From CAYQCH01 sp964415935 (GTDB lineage Bacteria; Patescibacteriota; Patescibacteriia; VMEV01; CAYQCH01), in contig CAYQCH010000014.1 of assembly GCA_964415935.1 (NCBI GenBank), positions 1-28,853 of the forward strand: a stretch of 28,853 bases of DNA, read 5' to 3'. The translations under genes and the position numbers were made by a program. Positions 23,480 to 28,853 of the stretch are shown in pieces (position 1 is the stretch's first letter; each line of letters begins with the position of its first letter). Under the pieces are notes generated by a model, which saw only the letters and a program-made list of their open reading frames with translations, ran no database searches and was not told the origin of the DNA.

Positions 23480-23740
23480 TTACCGCTTGCTGACGTAGAT
23501 TTTCTTGTATGTTGACGTTAACCCGCTGGTAACGGTCACGTCTCCCGGATAACAGCCCACCTGGCTGGCCACAAAGGACTTTAACTCCTGGTTGGCTGAG
23601 CGGGCGTCTTTAGCCGTCAGATAAATTTTGATGGACCCTTTAGAAGAATTGCGATCAAAATCCGGGCGGCTTGCCCCAAGCACGACCGTCACGGCGTACG
23701 TTCCGCTTTTATCGATAAGTTCGGCTAAATTAAGGGCCAT
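23480..23740 (-). CDS. DUF167 (YggU-like) protein, copy 1, divergent
   Basis: This 86-residue product aligns along its whole length with the next gene: TYAVTVVLGASRPDFDRNSSKGSIKIYLTAKDARSANQELKSFVASQVG then GDVTVTSGLTSTYKKIYV. It keeps the SANQEL and SGLTSxxK motifs but has lost the usual Gly-Lys before ANQEL. Tandem duplication with divergence is the simplest reading. It follows the DUF6580 gene by one base, so it belongs to the cobalamin-linked transcript by position; a functional tie is not shown. Confidence 0.8.
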   Translation of the reverse strand: MALNLAELIDKSGTYAVTVVLGASRPDFDRNSSKGSIKIYLTAKDARSANQELKSFVASQVGCYPGDVTVTSGLTSTYKKIYVSKR

Positions 23741-23741
23741 A

Positions 23742-24269
23742 TTATGCTTTTACGCTTTGGACAACGCGGCGTTCGCGCCAGGCCAGCACCGTTTCAAACA
23801 CTAATACAAAGGCCGCCGTATAAAGTATATCGCTAAAAAACGTGGCCCGAAAGAACGGAATACCCATAGCTAACGATTGCGCCAGGCCGGCCAGCGTGCG
23901 GCTGTACATGCCGGTAAATGCCCACACGGCTGCGTTTGTAGCAAAGAAAAACAGAAAGGATGCTGCCAGCGTGTGCAAAGACAAGCGGCCGATATTACCA
24001 GCGCGGCGCCCCAGCAGCCAGGCGGCCGCATAACTGCCATACACGGCGGCAACAACCGGCGCATGATAAAAACCCAGCACTGCGTCGCTTGCAAGCATGG
24101 CAATAAGCGGCACGGCCACTGACCAACGGCTGCGCAGATAGTACCCGCTCACCAGGGCCAACGCCGTAATCGGCGCAAAGTTCGGCGCATGCTCAAGCAG
24201 ACGCGAGCTGACGCCCACAAGCGATAAAGACAGGACAAACAAAATCCACATGACACGCTGTTCACGCAT
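23742..24269 (-). CDS. DUF6580 membrane protein, ECF S-component-like (candidate B12 transporter subunit)
   Basis: This 175-residue protein has five or six helices. Its signatures are APNFAPITALALVSGYYLRSRWSVAVPLIAMLASDAVLGFY, FFFATNAAVWAFTGMYSRTLAGL and GIPFFRATFFSDILYTAAF, which match the DUF6580 family. The size, small-residue-rich helices and context resemble the substrate-binding S components of energy-coupling-factor vitamin transporters. It lies three bases after a DUF4430 gene and downstream of a transcobalamin-like gene, so a role in cobalamin passage is the best guess. No EcfA or EcfT genes are in the window; they would have to be elsewhere. Family call is strong, transport role inferred. 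Confidence 0.75.
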   Translation of the reverse strand: MREQRVMWILFVLSLSLVGVSSRLLEHAPNFAPITALALVSGYYLRSRWSVAVPLIAMLASDAVLGFYHAPVVAAVYGSYAAAWLLGRRAGNIGRLSLHTLAASFLFFFATNAAVWAFTGMYSRTLAGLAQSLAMGIPFFRATFFSDILYTAAFVLVFETVLAWRERRVVQSVKA

Positions 24270-24272
24270 ATA

Positions 24273-24716
24273 TTATTCAGGGATCGCAAATTTCCAAGTA
24301 AGGCGGTCGCCAGGCGACAAGGTCGCGACATCGGCGGCCACGGGCACGCGCTGCCCGTTGATTTCATAGACCCAAAACTTGCCGTCTTGCCCGTTGGGGA
24401 TGCCGGCAATCTCGGTAATGAAGACGCCAAGGCCTTCATAGGTCTTATACTGCATGCCTATCGTATCCTGAGAAGCCAGTTTCTGCAACGCGGAAAAAGC
24501 CGTCAGGTCGCAGGTGCCTGAATCGCAAGGAAGCTCGTAGGACAAGGTTGCCTCGCCGACAATTTCCAAGGTAATCCCCTGTTTAACCTCGCTCGTTTCG
24601 GTGGCTGGTATCGGCTGGCCGGATTGATCCTGCCTTCCCCACGGCGCGAACAGGACGATGCCAATAACCAGCACCGCCGCGACGACGTAAAATCCGCTTT
24701 TTACTTTATTCAACAT
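24273..24716 (-). CDS. Membrane-anchored DUF4430 (transcobalamin C-terminal-like) protein
   Basis: The protein of about 147 residues has an N-terminal membrane anchor (KSGFYVVAAVLVIGIVLFAPWG) followed by a single DUF4430 domain: ITLEIVGEATLSYELPCDSGTCDLTAFSALQKLA, GMQYKTYEGLGVFITEIAGI, and GKFWVYEINGQRVPVAADVATLSPGDRLTWKF. DUF4430 corresponds to the beta domain of transcobalamin and intrinsic factor that clamps the corrinoid. The two Cys in CDSGTC could form a disulfide. I choose the ATG at 24716, which overlaps the upstream gene's end by 11 bases, over one 11 codons earlier that would overlap more. It is probably the membrane-bound acceptor for B12 handed over by the secreted protein, which is inference from domain and order. 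Confidence 0.85.
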   Translation of the reverse strand: MLNKVKSGFYVVAAVLVIGIVLFAPWGRQDQSGQPIPATETSEVKQGITLEIVGEATLSYELPCDSGTCDLTAFSALQKLASQDTIGMQYKTYEGLGVFITEIAGIPNGQDGKFWVYEINGQRVPVAADVATLSPGDRLTWKFAIPE

Positions 24717-26211
24717 AGTGGCGGACCACATGCGTTGGCACATGGTCATTTAAGACGCCGCGCAAGGAAATCCAACCCGGAGGCATGGTAAAGACGGCCA
24801 TGCCGTTGGCGTCCGTTTCGTAACGGAACTGGTTCACGTATAAGGAAACGTGCGCCGCCGGAGCCATGGAGCCGTGCATGCCGCCTTCAGCCAGGACAAA
24901 CACGCGCTGGCCCGTGGGGATTTCCTGCGTGCCGACAACGGTCAGCTTCAAGTTTTTTTCATCAAAACGACCGTAGTACCAGGTTACATAATCATTGTCG
25001 CGCAGATTCCACTGGTCGGCAGACACGGACGGTTGCTGCCAGTTCACCCGGTACAGCCAGCCCTGGTCGCCCAGCGCGCTGTCTTCATGGATGCGTTTGA
25101 CGTACGGACCGGCGCTGGTCCAGTCCACCTGGTACGTAAATCCGCATTGCACGGCGGCGGCTTCCACCACCTGGTACGCCGTCAAAGCTTCTGTTTCGCC
25201 CTGGCAAACCTGTTGCTTGTCGCCTTCAATGCGGAAACGGACATGAGGGACAAAAGATGATGAAGGAATTGGTTCCTGCGCCAACCCGGATGAAGGCTGA
25301 GGGACAAAAACCGGTGCAGGCGTCGGGGCGGGCGCTGGAATCAGGACAGGCGCCGGGCGCGCAAACGTGGCCACGGGATACGACGCGCCGGCCAGGGCCA
25401 CGGCAACGTATGCCGTAATCACCGCCGAGCCGTTCACGTCCGTCGGCTTCCAGGCATACGATCCGTCGTTGCGGCTGGCGCTGGTAAGGAAATCAAAACC
25501 TGTCTTGCCGTTTTTTGACCAATGCACGGGACTGAGTCCGGCGGCATACAAGGCACTCATGACCCAGGCGGTTGAAGCGCTGTCCGACGTAAATTCATGC
25601 GATATCGGAAAACCGCCGTCATTCTGCTGCAATCCGCGCATGTAGCTGAGACTGCTCTGGATGGCCGTATCCGAGGCTCGGGAGCCGGTTTTCAACAACG
25701 CCATGACAGCCATGGCCGTCATGTTGGAATCGGAAGCTGCGGAAACGGAATAGCCAAACCCACCGTCGCTGTTTTGCTGCGATAACAGATAGCTGCGCGC
25801 TTCGATGATGCGGCTGTCGTCAGAGGCATATCCCGCGGCTTTGTAGGCAAGCAGCCCGAACACGTCATCGTTTAACAACTGTGTTTCGCCGATTTGCCCT
25901 CCGGAGCGTTTGGCGTCCAACAAGGAAACCAGGTCAAGCGATGTATGGCTGTAGGGATTGCCGTTGGCGGCAACGACTCCCAAAATGGCGCGTTCAATGT
26001 CCGTGGCGGAAGAAAGATACGCCGTGCTGATGCTGTCAGGATTGACCGGATGGCCGGCGGCGCGCAATCCCATGGCAATCCAGGCATCAGAGCGGTCTTT
26101 TGACTGCAAATACGACACCGTGGTCGAGGGAACGGCGGCGCGCAGCCCCATAACGGGCATGGCGGCGATGATGCCGGCTAACAAGACGGTAATCAGGCGG
26201 TGCTTGAGCAT
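24706..26211 (-). CDS. Secreted transcobalamin-like cobalamin-binding protein
   Basis: This is the core of the putative B12 capture module. The protein of about 501 residues has a signal peptide (MLKHRLITVLLAGIIAAMPVMGLRA). An alpha/alpha toroid follows with repeated prenyltransferase/squalene-cyclase-type motifs QQNSDGGFGY, QQNDGGFPI and SRNDGSYAW. Then come a Pro/Ala-rich linker (PAPVLIPAPAPTPAPVFVPQP), a DUF4430 beta domain (AYQVVEAAAVQCGFTYQVDW...GWLYRVNWQQPS...DNDYVTWYYG) and a C-terminal beta module. Toroid plus DUF4430 is the architecture of animal transcobalamin. I choose the ATG at 26211 because AAGGAAAGG stands just ahead of it and the signal peptide then begins properly. Cobalamin binding is supported by fold and by the riboswitch upstream, not proven. 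Confidence 0.85.
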   Translation of the reverse strand: MLKHRLITVLLAGIIAAMPVMGLRAAVPSTTVSYLQSKDRSDAWIAMGLRAAGHPVNPDSISTAYLSSATDIERAILGVVAANGNPYSHTSLDLVSLLDAKRSGGQIGETQLLNDDVFGLLAYKAAGYASDDSRIIEARSYLLSQQNSDGGFGYSVSAASDSNMTAMAVMALLKTGSRASDTAIQSSLSYMRGLQQNDGGFPISHEFTSDSASTAWVMSALYAAGLSPVHWSKNGKTGFDFLTSASRNDGSYAWKPTDVNGSAVITAYVAVALAGASYPVATFARPAPVLIPAPAPTPAPVFVPQPSSGLAQEPIPSSSFVPHVRFRIEGDKQQVCQGETEALTAYQVVEAAAVQCGFTYQVDWTSAGPYVKRIHEDSALGDQGWLYRVNWQQPSVSADQWNLRDNDYVTWYYGRFDEKNLKLTVVGTQEIPTGQRVFVLAEGGMHGSMAPAAHVSLYVNQFRYETDANGMAVFTMPPGWISLRGVLNDHVPTHVVRHYVE

Positions 26212-26286
26212 ATCCTTTCCTTTAGACATAAACATTAACCGCGCGCCGGAATACCTCCGAGGCATGGTTATGGTTCATGAAAGGAA

Positions 26287-26325
26287 TGGGCCGGGGGCAG
26301 ACGCTTGCGCGCCTGCCCCCACCCA
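26287..26325 (-). terminator. Strong GC hairpin after the Cys-rich gene
   Basis: GGGGGCAG (26293-26300) pairs with CTGCCCCC (26313-26320), extended by TGGG/CCCA across small bulges. On the minus strand TTCCTTTC follows, a weak U-tract, so read-through into the transcobalamin-like gene is plausible. The remaining bases up to 26211 hold no clear promoter. Confidence 0.5.
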
Positions 26326-26337
26326 TGCGGGCGGCCA

Positions 26338-26865
26338 TCAGGCCACCCTGAAAAGAACACGAGGCTTGTACAAGGCCTTGCCGGCCTTCAAGCCCTCGCA
26401 GAGCAGCTGCCAGACCGTGTAGCCGGCCGCTGGCGACGCCTCGACCAGCTTCTCCTTCTGCACCGGCATCAGCACGCGCATACCGAAGCCGATCATCAGG
26501 TCATCAGGGTGGATGACGCGCTGGTACCACGGCGTGTCATTGCCCGGGAAGATCAGGACCAGGCCATCAGACGTCCCTCGGATGATGAAGACCTCGCCCA
26601 CGGGCTTCTCGTTCAGCTGGAGAACCAGCATGTTCGGCGCGTTGGGGACCAGGCCGAAGGACAGTCCGTCACCCAGGTGACGGCTCACCAGGTCGGCGAA
26701 GCTGTACCCCGCGGAGATCGGAACGATGAAGTCGGCAGTCGGGCTACCCACCGCATCTTCGAGATACATCTCGCAGCACCTGTTGCACGCCGTCAGGGAC
26801 GGCTGGTGCGGGTCGGCCTTCAGCTGCGAGCGCACGTCACTCTTGAGGCACGTACACGTGATCAT
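26338..26865 (-). CDS. Cys-rich hypothetical protein
   Basis: This 175-residue protein is not recognised. The N terminus carries five Cys within the first 31 residues (C4, C6 and C28-x2-C31 with C32), compatible with metal or cofactor binding. The rest is a mixed alpha/beta domain with ISAGYSFADLVSRHLGDGLSFGLVPN and VIRGTSDGLVLIFPGNDTPWYQRVIHPDDL-type strands. It starts three bases after the lipoprotein-like gene with a GAGGTG binding site, so the two are cotranscribed. All eight lysines use AAG, unlike most genes here. It lies between the cobalamin riboswitch and the transcobalamin-like gene, so it is riboswitch-controlled by position. It may be part of the B12 system or an insert. Confidence 0.7.
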   Translation of the reverse strand: MITCTCLKSDVRSQLKADPHQPSLTACNRCCEMYLEDAVGSPTADFIVPISAGYSFADLVSRHLGDGLSFGLVPNAPNMLVLQLNEKPVGEVFIIRGTSDGLVLIFPGNDTPWYQRVIHPDDLMIGFGMRVLMPVQKEKLVEASPAAGYTVWQLLCEGLKAGKALYKPRVLFRVA

Positions 26866-26868
26866 GCT

Positions 26869-27276
26869 TCACCTCGCCTGGAAGCTGAGGGAACCGCCGG
26901 AACCCGACCCGGCCACCGACCAGGCCACGGACGACCCCGTCTGCACCTGGCCGGAGCTGGCGCCGACCGCCTGCCACGGGCTGTAGTTGAGGTCGCCCGT
27001 CACCTGCTGGCCGTTCAGCGACACGCCGGTAACCAGCACGTCGCCGTACAGCCCCTGGAACTGGCTGGTGGACTGCACCTGCGCGCCGGCGTTGTAGGTG
27101 GCCTGCAGCACCGACACAGTCGTGCCGCTGCCCCCACCTCCGCCACCGCCGCCAGGCGGGGGTGCCGAGCCTCCTCCGCCTCCCCCGCCGCCGCAGCCGA
27201 TGCCGGCTGCGCCGAGGGCAAGAGTAGCAACGCCGGCCGCGAACAGCCGCAACGTTGCCCGTCGATTGATCTTCAA
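26869..27276 (-). CDS. Exported Gly-rich lipoprotein-like protein with Tat-like signal
   Basis: This 135-residue protein is of unknown function. The N terminus KINRRATLRLFAAGVATLALGAAGIGC has a twin-arginine-like RR start, a hydrophobic stretch and a lipobox-like GIGC, so export and lipidation are likely. It is followed by two poly-Gly runs around SAPPP, acting as a flexible linker, and a small beta-type domain (about 55-135) ending VAWSVAGSGSGGSLSFQAR. The TTG start is preceded by an ideal GGAGG at 7 bases. It is the first gene after the cobalamin riboswitch. Base composition is very GC-rich (lines 26941-27060 give 84 of 120, 70%). It could tether the B12 machinery outside the membrane, but this is guesswork. 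Confidence 0.65.
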   Translation of the reverse strand: MKINRRATLRLFAAGVATLALGAAGIGCGGGGGGGGSAPPPGGGGGGGGSGTTVSVLQATYNAGAQVQSTSQFQGLYGDVLVTGVSLNGQQVTGDLNYSPWQAVGASSGQVQTGSSVAWSVAGSGSGGSLSFQAR

Positions 27277-27296
27277 GGGAACACCTCCAGAACGAC

Positions 27297-27325
27297 AAAT
27301 CCCGTCGGGCAGGACGGGATTTTTT
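27297..27325. terminator. Palindromic hairpin in the riboswitch leader (expression platform or back-to-back terminator)
   Basis: AAATCCCGTC (27297-27306) pairs perfectly with GACGGGATTT (27313-27322). The better T-run lies on the plus strand (27320-27325), whereas on the minus strand only TTTGTCGTT follows. It sits 20 bases upstream of the first gene's Shine-Dalgarno, where a regulatory stem would be expected. A second hairpin, GGCTC/GAGCC, lies at 27346-27360. Confidence 0.6.
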
Positions 27326-27425
27326 GTCTTGACCAGTGTCGAACCGGCTCACGATGAGCCGATCCAGCAAGGGCAAAACAGCAACCCGTCTCGTTCCACG
27401 AAGACTGTTGTGTTCTACATGCCCT

Positions 27426-27515
27426 GCAGGCGGCCTGACTTCCCTTGCGGGTTACAGTAGCGGGTCTGTGCCGGACTTGCACCGGCTTCGCTGCATGGCA
27501 TGTGTTTGTGAAGGT
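27426..27515 (-). promoter_or_regulatory. Cobalamin (adenosylcobalamin) riboswitch aptamer
   Basis: The minus strand carries the unmistakable core: GCCGGTGCAAGTCCGGC (27486-27470), then ACAGACCCGCTACTGTAA, then CCGCAAGGGAAGTCAGG, and the B12-box-like AGTCAGGCCGCCTGC (27440-27426). The transcript start of the promoter just upstream falls at the 5' edge of the aptamer. About 150 nt of leader with two hairpins separate it from the first gene. By family rule, adenosylcobalamin binding lowers expression of the downstream leftward genes. It sits directly ahead of a lipoprotein-like gene, a Cys-rich gene and the transcobalamin-like/DUF4430/DUF6580 genes. Confidence 0.93.
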
Positions 27516-27521
27516 GCCGCT

Positions 27522-27549
27522 ATTATAGCGGCCGGTTAGAAGATGTCAA
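27522..27549 (-). promoter_or_regulatory. Consensus promoter of the cobalamin riboswitch transcript
   Basis: On the minus strand TTGACA (27549-27544), 16 bases and TATAAT (27527-27522) are both perfect consensus hexamers. It sits immediately after the stop of the HEPN-like gene, and the start is predicted near 27515. Confidence 0.85.
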
Positions 27550-27555
27550 TAAAAT

Positions 27556-28023
27556 CTATAAATCGACCCAAACCCTCTTAAATTTTAGGGGGGCGTCTAT
27601 ATTCCTAGGGATTTTAAATCCAGCAGCCCGTAACAACTTTTTACTCAATCCGCGTCCTAGCTCATAGGCTAGTTTTGCATCTTCAACTAGATTGCTCATT
27701 GATGCATATCGCAGAGGATGATGAACCAATTTGTTCCTGATTAAATTGTACTGCTCGAGCTTTCTTATTATTCTTCTATCGCCGCCAAGTAAGTCATAAT
27801 AAATTATCAATTGAGAAAATTTGGCATCACCATCCCAAAATTTTTTGTGCGTTCGTTTTCTGCCAACCTTCACCGTAATAGCAATTCTCAAAAGACTTTC
27901 CATTAATGCAGCCTGCAGTATGAGACCCTCGATATAATCTTCGTGCACCTCACTTGCGATCCTTGACCGCAAGCGGATATTTTGAATTGTATCTAAATTT
28001 ATCTTATCCCAATACTTTGACAT
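27556..28023 (-). CDS. HEPN-motif hypothetical protein
   Basis: This 155-residue helical protein carries R96-N-K-L-V-H101, matching the RNxxxH signature of HEPN ribonuclease-like domains, at the start of a helix as usual (EQYNLIRNKLVHHPLRY). Early residues (SRIASEVHEDYIEGLILQAALMESLLRIAI) form a long helix typical of such four-helix bundles. The gene is AT-rich: lines 27721-27840 give 40 G+C of 120, about 33%, against roughly 55% around it. That points to recent acquisition. It starts one base after the adenosyltransferase stop. No nucleotidyltransferase (MNT) partner is beside it. HEPN proteins act in toxin-antitoxin and defence systems, so RNase activity is possible but unproven. Confidence 0.65.
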   Translation of the reverse strand: MSKYWDKINLDTIQNIRLRSRIASEVHEDYIEGLILQAALMESLLRIAITVKVGRKRTHKKFWDGDAKFSQLIIYYDLLGGDRRIIRKLEQYNLIRNKLVHHPLRYASMSNLVEDAKLAYELGRGLSKKLLRAAGFKIPRNIDAPLKFKRVWVDL

Positions 28024-28024
28024 A

Positions 28025-28594
28025 TTAGTAGTCCAGCCCTTCCCGGGCCGGAGCGCCTTCGTAAAAATAGTGTTTCACGATGTTGATTTCACTGACGAGG
28101 TCTGCACGGTCGCAAATTTCTTTCGGCGCATCGCGGCCCGTCAAAATTAACTCCAATTTTTGCGGCTTGCAAGCGATGAGGTTCAAAACATCCTCGGTCG
28201 AGATGATTCCCAACGACGCACTCACGCAAATCTCGTCCAGCACTAACACGTCGAGGTCAGCGCGCATCATTAATTCCATGACCGTATCCAAACCGCGCTT
28301 GCCTTCCAGCTGATCTTCCTGCTTCACGCCAAATCGAAACCGGCCTGTCTCGGGGTCAATGCGGTCCAGCCCGGTGCGGTGATATTCAATACCAAGCTTA
28401 TCAAGAATGGCAGCCTCGCTATAATGCCCGCCGCCTTTGTCGAAATATACAAAAGCCACCTTCTTTCCCTGGGCATGCGCTCGCAAGGCCGTTCCCAAAG
28501 CCGCCGTCGTTTTCCCTTTTCCCTTGCCGGTAAAGACCTGGATTTTGCCCCAGGCCTCCGCGCCATTGCCGTAGTTGATGGAAACTTTAGCCAT
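28025..28594 (-). CDS. cobO: Cob(I)alamin adenosyltransferase (CobA/BtuR-type)
   Basis: This enzyme attaches the 5'-deoxyadenosyl group to cobalamin, making adenosylcobalamin. The protein of about 189 residues has the P-loop FTGKGKGKTTAALG (21-34), KVAFVYFDKGG, RADLDVLVLDEICVSASLGIIS, KLELILTGRDAPKEICDRADLVSEINIVKHYFYEG and the C-terminal AREGLDY, all diagnostic of the CobA/BtuR family. I choose the ATG at 28594, where the conserved core begins; a frame to 28711 would add 39 unlike residues running across the divergent promoter. No cobalamin synthesis genes are present, so it likely converts scavenged cobalamin. It is followed by the HEPN-like gene after one base and then the riboswitch promoter. 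Confidence 0.92.
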   Translation of the reverse strand: MAKVSINYGNGAEAWGKIQVFTGKGKGKTTAALGTALRAHAQGKKVAFVYFDKGGGHYSEAAILDKLGIEYHRTGLDRIDPETGRFRFGVKQEDQLEGKRGLDTVMELMMRADLDVLVLDEICVSASLGIISTEDVLNLIACKPQKLELILTGRDAPKEICDRADLVSEINIVKHYFYEGAPAREGLDY

Positions 28595-28607
28595 AAAAAG
28601 GCAGCTA

Positions 28608-28636
28608 TTGACAGAAGCTTGGTAATATGTTATATT
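28608..28636 (+). promoter_or_regulatory. Strong promoter at the right edge
   Basis: Consensus TTGACA (28608-28613), 17 bases and TATATT (28631-28636). Start is near 28643. It points away from the adenosyltransferase gene, whose start lies 14 bases to the left. Confidence 0.75.
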
Positions 28637-28642
28637 GGTGGC

Positions 28643-28843
28643 GGTGGCAGTGCCCACAAAGGTAAAAAGGTAGCCAGACATCGTTCGCCCTAAGAGGGAA
28701 AACGGTGTCACGCTGTAGGGCGTTTTCTTTCCGTTCAGGCAAAGCCGGCAAAACCTGAGGAAACGCTTGAAGGCATGGCAACCCTGTCACCAACATCTGG
28801 CCGAGGAGACCCCATGACGGAATGGTCCTCGGCTCTTTTTTTT
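28643..28843 (+). ncRNA. Candidate ~200-nt structured RNA or riboswitch leader
   Basis: A strong promoter, a hairpin-rich stretch and a strong terminator span about 200 bases with no ORF of note. The 5' end GGTGGCAGTGCC (28643-28654) pairs with GGCATGGCAACC (28772-28783) with two mismatches. Inside are CGCCCT/AGGGCG (28686-28691 with 28717-28722) enclosing ACGGTG-TCA-CGCTGT (28702-28716), and TCAGG/CCTGA (28735-28739 with 28754-28758). The fragment around TGAAGGCATGGCAACC looks a little like the S-box core, and GCCGAGGAGACC a little like a B12 box, but neither whole motif is present. It may be an independent RNA (6S-like long stem) or the leader of a gene beyond 28853. Family unknown. Confidence 0.5.
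28800..28843 (+). terminator. Strong intrinsic terminator
   Basis: GCCGAGG (28800-28806) pairs with CCTCGGC (28827-28833), with ACC/GGT inside across a two-base bulge. TC and eight T follow. It ends the candidate small RNA. Confidence 0.9.
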
Positions 28844-28853
28844 ATCATGAAAA

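Noticed and set aside
26305..27357. A 350-residue plus-strand open frame
   Set aside because: It lies opposite two well-supported minus-strand genes with good binding sites, and its Arg/His/Gly-rich composition is what the antisense of GC-rich coding sequence gives.
28643..28843. A second complete cobalamin or SAM riboswitch
   Set aside because: Only short fragments resemble the B12 box and S-box core. The GCCGGTGCAAGTCCGGC-type core and the S-box GGTGC segment are missing, so the identity is left open.
1..28853. CRISPR arrays, insertion sequences, prophage or rRNA genes
   Set aside because: No regularly spaced direct repeats, transposase or integrase genes, phage structural genes or rRNA signatures were seen.

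Overview
The window looks like a piece of a small-genome bacterial chromosome, most likely from the Candidate Phyla Radiation (Patescibacteria, Parcubacteria-like). This is inferred from the gene set (a DUF4012 surface protein, an adjacent protein with DUF11-like repeats, DUF192, DUF6580 and DUF167 proteins), from very tight operons and from vitamin scavenging without any visible synthesis genes. No rRNA or other phylogenetic marker settles the placement. Almost every base belongs to a recognisable gene except three stretches, at 6.3-7.4, 27.3-27.55 and 28.6-28.85 kb. These three carry the most interesting signals.

Layout. 2-5320 (minus): a three-gene unit of a P2-type cation ATPase, an MgtE channel lacking its N domain, and cofactor-independent phosphoglycerate mutase. 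5432-5588 (plus): tRNA-Lys(UUU) and tRNA-Val(CAC) with their own promoter and terminator. 5697-6314 (plus): a small DMT-like membrane protein with atypical codon choice. 6358-7356: three DnaA-box-like 9-mers, followed by a strong promoter, about 800 nt of hairpin-rich sequence with no credible CDS, and a terminator-like hairpin; this is a candidate long structured RNA. 7435-11784 (plus): dnaB-ybaB-recR-GNAT-RsmC-like methyltransferase-NUDIX-yjjX, a compact operon for replication, repair and nucleotide-pool cleaning. 11828-15812 (minus): rplU with its own promoter, then xseA-xseB-WecA/MraY-like transferase-DUF192-hypothetical. 15878-17005 (minus): tgt, whose promoter overlaps the upstream gene's terminator. 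17071-23740 (minus): two large envelope proteins, a slipin, a small membrane protein and two tandem DUF167 proteins.

23742-28594 (minus) forms a coherent cobalamin module. A consensus promoter leads straight into a clear adenosylcobalamin riboswitch at 27426-27515. Downstream are a Tat/lipoprotein-like Gly-rich protein, a Cys-rich protein of unknown function, a secreted protein with complete transcobalamin-like architecture (alpha/alpha toroid plus DUF4430 domain), a membrane-anchored DUF4430 protein, and a DUF6580 membrane protein resembling an ECF S component. Just upstream lie the cob(I)alamin adenosyltransferase and an AT-rich HEPN-motif gene. Together they suggest capture of B12 at the surface, passage through the membrane, conversion to AdoCbl and feedback through the riboswitch.

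At the right edge a perfect -35 and a good -10 drive a roughly 200-nt hairpin-rich RNA on the plus strand, ended by a strong terminator. It is either an independent small RNA or the leader of a gene beyond the window.
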